Positions 54,391 through 56,432 of a stretch of 56,432 bases of DNA are shown one piece after another. The DNA is from an uncultured Saprospiraceae bacterium (GTDB lineage: Bacteria > Bacteroidota > Bacteroidia > Chitinophagales > Saprospiraceae), in NCBI GenBank assembly GCA_937929945.1, contig CALFUK010000167.1, positions 1 to 56,432 on the forward strand. Reading direction: 5' to 3'. The first letter of the stretch is position 1. Each line of letters starts with the position of its first letter. A model generated the notes under the pieces. That model was not told the DNA's origin. It made no database searches and saw only the letters and a list, made by a program, of their open reading frames with translations. The position numbers were made by a program, and so were the translations under genes.

Positions 54391-55143
54391 TCAGAGTATG
54401 CTGTGAGTCATAATGTATGCAGCAATCTCTCGTGCCCAGATCTTATAGGAGAAGGCCGAAGGGTGGACACCGTCACTGAAGAAATCCTGTGGTGCTTTCT
54501 CAGGATACATAGCCTGCCATTCCTTAAGGCTTAGCTTATCGTCCATGAAGTAGTGATTTTCATTTTTGGATGCAATGTGAGCTAGTACCTCTGCATACTG
54601 ATCCATGACATTACCGAAGATGAATGCCAGCAATGGCGGAAATGCCATATCTCGCACAGGAGGATTAGTCAAGAATATTATTTTCGCTTTGGGGCACTGT
54701 CTCGTTATTTGATTGATGATCAGCTGCATCCGCCGCTTATATTTCCAAGGAGAGTGAAGCTTAAAGGCATCATTAGCGGACAGCTGAATCAAGATGATGT
54801 CATAATCGCGCTGTGCCATCTTAGGTAATAGATCGGTCAAGACCCGCTGAGCATCGTAGCCAGTATGTGCCAGAACATCCCATCGGACATCAGTCTGTGA
54901 CATCTTGGATAGATACTGGGATACCTGTCCGGCCAGCCCGTCATGATTAGAGACCACACCTACACCTGCGATGGCCGATTCTCCTAAAAAAAGTAGAGAG
55001 GCTGACCGCTCATAACCAGAACATACACCATGCAGATCCTGAGCATTGGGTAGGGTAGGAATGGTCCTTCTTACTCGCTTACCTGCTAGGTAGAGATAAG
55101 GTGATGTCAGGATGACTAATAGTAGTGTGAGGGAATAGTACAT
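54391..55143 (-). CDS. SGNH/GDSL hydrolase, membrane-anchored
   Basis: A 250-residue SGNH-fold esterase. One N-terminal helix (about 4-20) anchors or exports it. The catalytic Ser is S56 in the variant block LFLGESAIAG (GES instead of GDS); the oxyanion residues are Gly in HTGYD and Asn in QLSANDAF, and the last motif is S-D224-G-V-H227-P, with Asp and His. Such enzymes remove acyl or acetyl groups from sugars or lipids. It is convergent to the gene before it and lies 70 bases after the nitrilase-family gene on the same strand. Confidence 0.88.
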   Translation of the reverse strand: MYYSLTLLLVILTSPYLYLAGKRVRRTIPTLPNAQDLHGVCSGYERSASLLFLGESAIAGVGVVSNHDGLAGQVSQYLSKMSQTDVRWDVLAHTGYDAQRVLTDLLPKMAQRDYDIILIQLSANDAFKLHSPWKYKRRMQLIINQITRQCPKAKIIFLTNPPVRDMAFPPLLAFIFGNVMDQYAEVLAHIASKNENHYFMDDKLSLKEWQAMYPEKAPQDFFSDGVHPSAFSYKIWAREIAAYIMTHSIL

Positions 55144-55213
55144 GATTAGTATAGCTTACAGAAGGTGTATGATGCTTAGAGGAGTGGCCGCACTTTATCC
55201 TGGTAGCTTTTTT

Positions 55214-56149
55214 TTAATAATATCGTTTCTTATTCACTTTCAGCTCAAATACATCGGGTCTCTGGTAGTGGCCGCTTACCGCCAGGTTCATCTTCTCTCC
55301 AGTGAAAGCCTCCTTATCGGGCATGTCCTGATAGATGATTTCGTCATTATCGTATTGGGGCTCTAAGAGAAATGATCCATCTGGCTGGATGATGCAGCTG
55401 CCACCTTTGAGCATCCATGGATCTTCACCTTCTTTAGGTATCTCTTTGGCCTTGACCTCCAGTCCCTGCGGGGTGTCACTCAGTCGCAGCATCTGGCCGA
55501 CGGAGATCACGAAGCAGCGACCCTCGAAGGCATATTGGCGGGATGCTATGATGTGCATCTCTTTGACATAAGGCCACAGTGCGAAGTGATAGTCTTCTCC
55601 TTCATCATGCATCACCTGCCTGGTAAGGGGCATCCAGTGCTCCCAGCAGATGAGGCTGCCGATTCTGCCATGCTCCGTATCTATGGTCTTCAGTCCATAG
55701 CCATCACCCATGCCGTGGATGAGTTTTTCGGTGTAGGTCGGCATCAGTTTCCGATGATGATTGAGCAGGGCTCCATCTTTTGATATGGTGAATATGCTGT
55801 TATACAGACTGCCATTACCTGGACCTGATGATATTTTTTCATTGGCTCCGATGATGATGTAGATGCCGGCTTCTTCGGCCATGTCGAGGATGCGCTGGAA
55901 GTGTGTGGTCTGCACATCGATGGAGTTATGATACATCTCAGACCAGGCGTCTTTCACAGGAGCATGATCCCAGTAGCCTGCTTCTGAGGCATAGTCCATC
56001 CAGGCTGCATAGCCACACAGCCAGCACTCGCCGAAGACGATGAGATCTGCCTGCTGCTGTTTTGCCTCAGTGACATACTCTTGCATATCAGCCAGGCAGG
56101 CCTCGAGCTGATTTACCTTTGGTCTCTTTTGGATAATGGCTATTTTCAT
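55214..56149 (-). CDS. Carbon-nitrogen hydrolase (nitrilase/amidase family)
   Basis: A 311-residue cytosolic enzyme with the complete nitrilase-superfamily triad: E41 (VFGECWLCGY), K134 (HHRKLMPTY) and C168 (GSLICWEHWMP). Length, the HRKLMPT block and WEHWMPL suggest the nitrilase/cyanide-hydratase-like branch rather than NAD synthetase-linked or omega-amidase members, but amides are equally possible substrates. It is probably in one unit with the SGNH hydrolase gene 70 bases downstream. Its upstream region lies at the window end. Confidence 0.92.
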   Translation of the reverse strand: MKIAIIQKRPKVNQLEACLADMQEYVTEAKQQQADLIVFGECWLCGYAAWMDYASEAGYWDHAPVKDAWSEMYHNSIDVQTTHFQRILDMAEEAGIYIIIGANEKISSGPGNGSLYNSIFTISKDGALLNHHRKLMPTYTEKLIHGMGDGYGLKTIDTEHGRIGSLICWEHWMPLTRQVMHDEGEDYHFALWPYVKEMHIIASRQYAFEGRCFVISVGQMLRLSDTPQGLEVKAKEIPKEGEDPWMLKGGSCIIQPDGSFLLEPQYDNDEIIYQDMPDKEAFTGEKMNLAVSGHYQRPDVFELKVNKKRYY

Positions 56150-56432
56150 TTCTTAGTGTTTTTAGACTTAATGCTGATGCCCAATGATTCAGTCAATTCA
56201 TCTGCTGAGATGTCGTGATATTTTATAAACTACAGGGTGCTATGCTCCTATTATCTGTTTGAATGGCTTATAGATGATAACTACATATTTAGCTGACAGA
56301 CCTTTCATTATTTCTGATATCTTGTCCGAAAATAATCATAAATGGAATGTCAGAGGGAGCTTTTCGATTTAGATTCTGAGATCATCTATCTTAATGGAGC
56401 ATACATGTCTCCTAATCTTAAGTCAGTGATCG

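Noticed and set aside
1-56432. CRISPR arrays, transposons, tRNA or rRNA genes
   Set aside because: No regular spaced repeats, transposase frames, cloverleaf sequences or rRNA signatures were seen in the intergenic stretches I read.

Overview
The window is chromosomal DNA from a member of the Bacteroidota, most likely a marine or environmental Saprospiria-type bacterium; this lineage call is an inference. The evidence is a SusC/SusD pair, a type IX secretion (T9SS) C-terminal domain, a '3-coathanger' C-terminal domain, an Oar-like TonB-dependent receptor, a short primary sigma factor without region 1.1, and Bacteroidota-type promoters (TTTG-N19-TAnnTTTG before rpsO). No rRNA, tRNA, CRISPR array, insertion sequence or phage gene was seen.

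Region 1 (1-22.4 kb) is an accessory glycan-use region. On the minus strand lie a three-gene flavoprotein operon (lipoprotein FAD oxidoreductase, gluconate-dehydrogenase-subunit-3-like protein, GMC oxidoreductase cut by the window edge) and a large secreted Kazal-domain protein. On the plus strand follows a run of a PSD1 cytochrome lipoprotein, a DUF1501 protein, a DUF2231/cytochrome/LRR/discoidin fusion, a sulfatase with a CBM9-like tail, a sialidase, SusC and SusD. The first three are 'planctomycete-type' families that often travel with sulfatases. Together they suggest uptake and desulfation/desialylation of a sulfated, sialylated glycan (inference).

Region 2 (22.5-27.1 kb) holds core genes: a frameshifted SnoaL-like gene, mltG, panB and dnaK. 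Region 3 (27.6-37.1 kb) holds envelope and secreted proteins: a 1654-residue CotH-kinase/lamin-tail protein, an Oar-like receptor and a DUF2911 protein.

Region 4 (37.6-43 kb) is a likely regulatory unit: an ECF sigma factor, directly followed by a protein with a cytosolic N-terminus, one inner-membrane helix, a long linker and an outer-membrane beta-barrel. This matches the dual membrane-spanning anti-sigma architecture. Two lipoprotein serine hydrolases and a small envelope protein follow on the same strand.

Region 5 (43-47.6 kb, minus strand) is a compact operon: a PIG-L deacetylase, an unlisted-size 39-residue membrane protein, a sodium/solute symporter with a coiled-coil-like insertion, and an 82-residue lipoprotein overlapping the symporter stop codon. 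Region 6 (48.4-56.1 kb) is core: a Cys-rich membrane protein, mazG, rpsO-pnp, rpoD, two envelope proteins, an SGNH hydrolase and a nitrilase-family amidase. Convincing hairpin terminators end several of these units.
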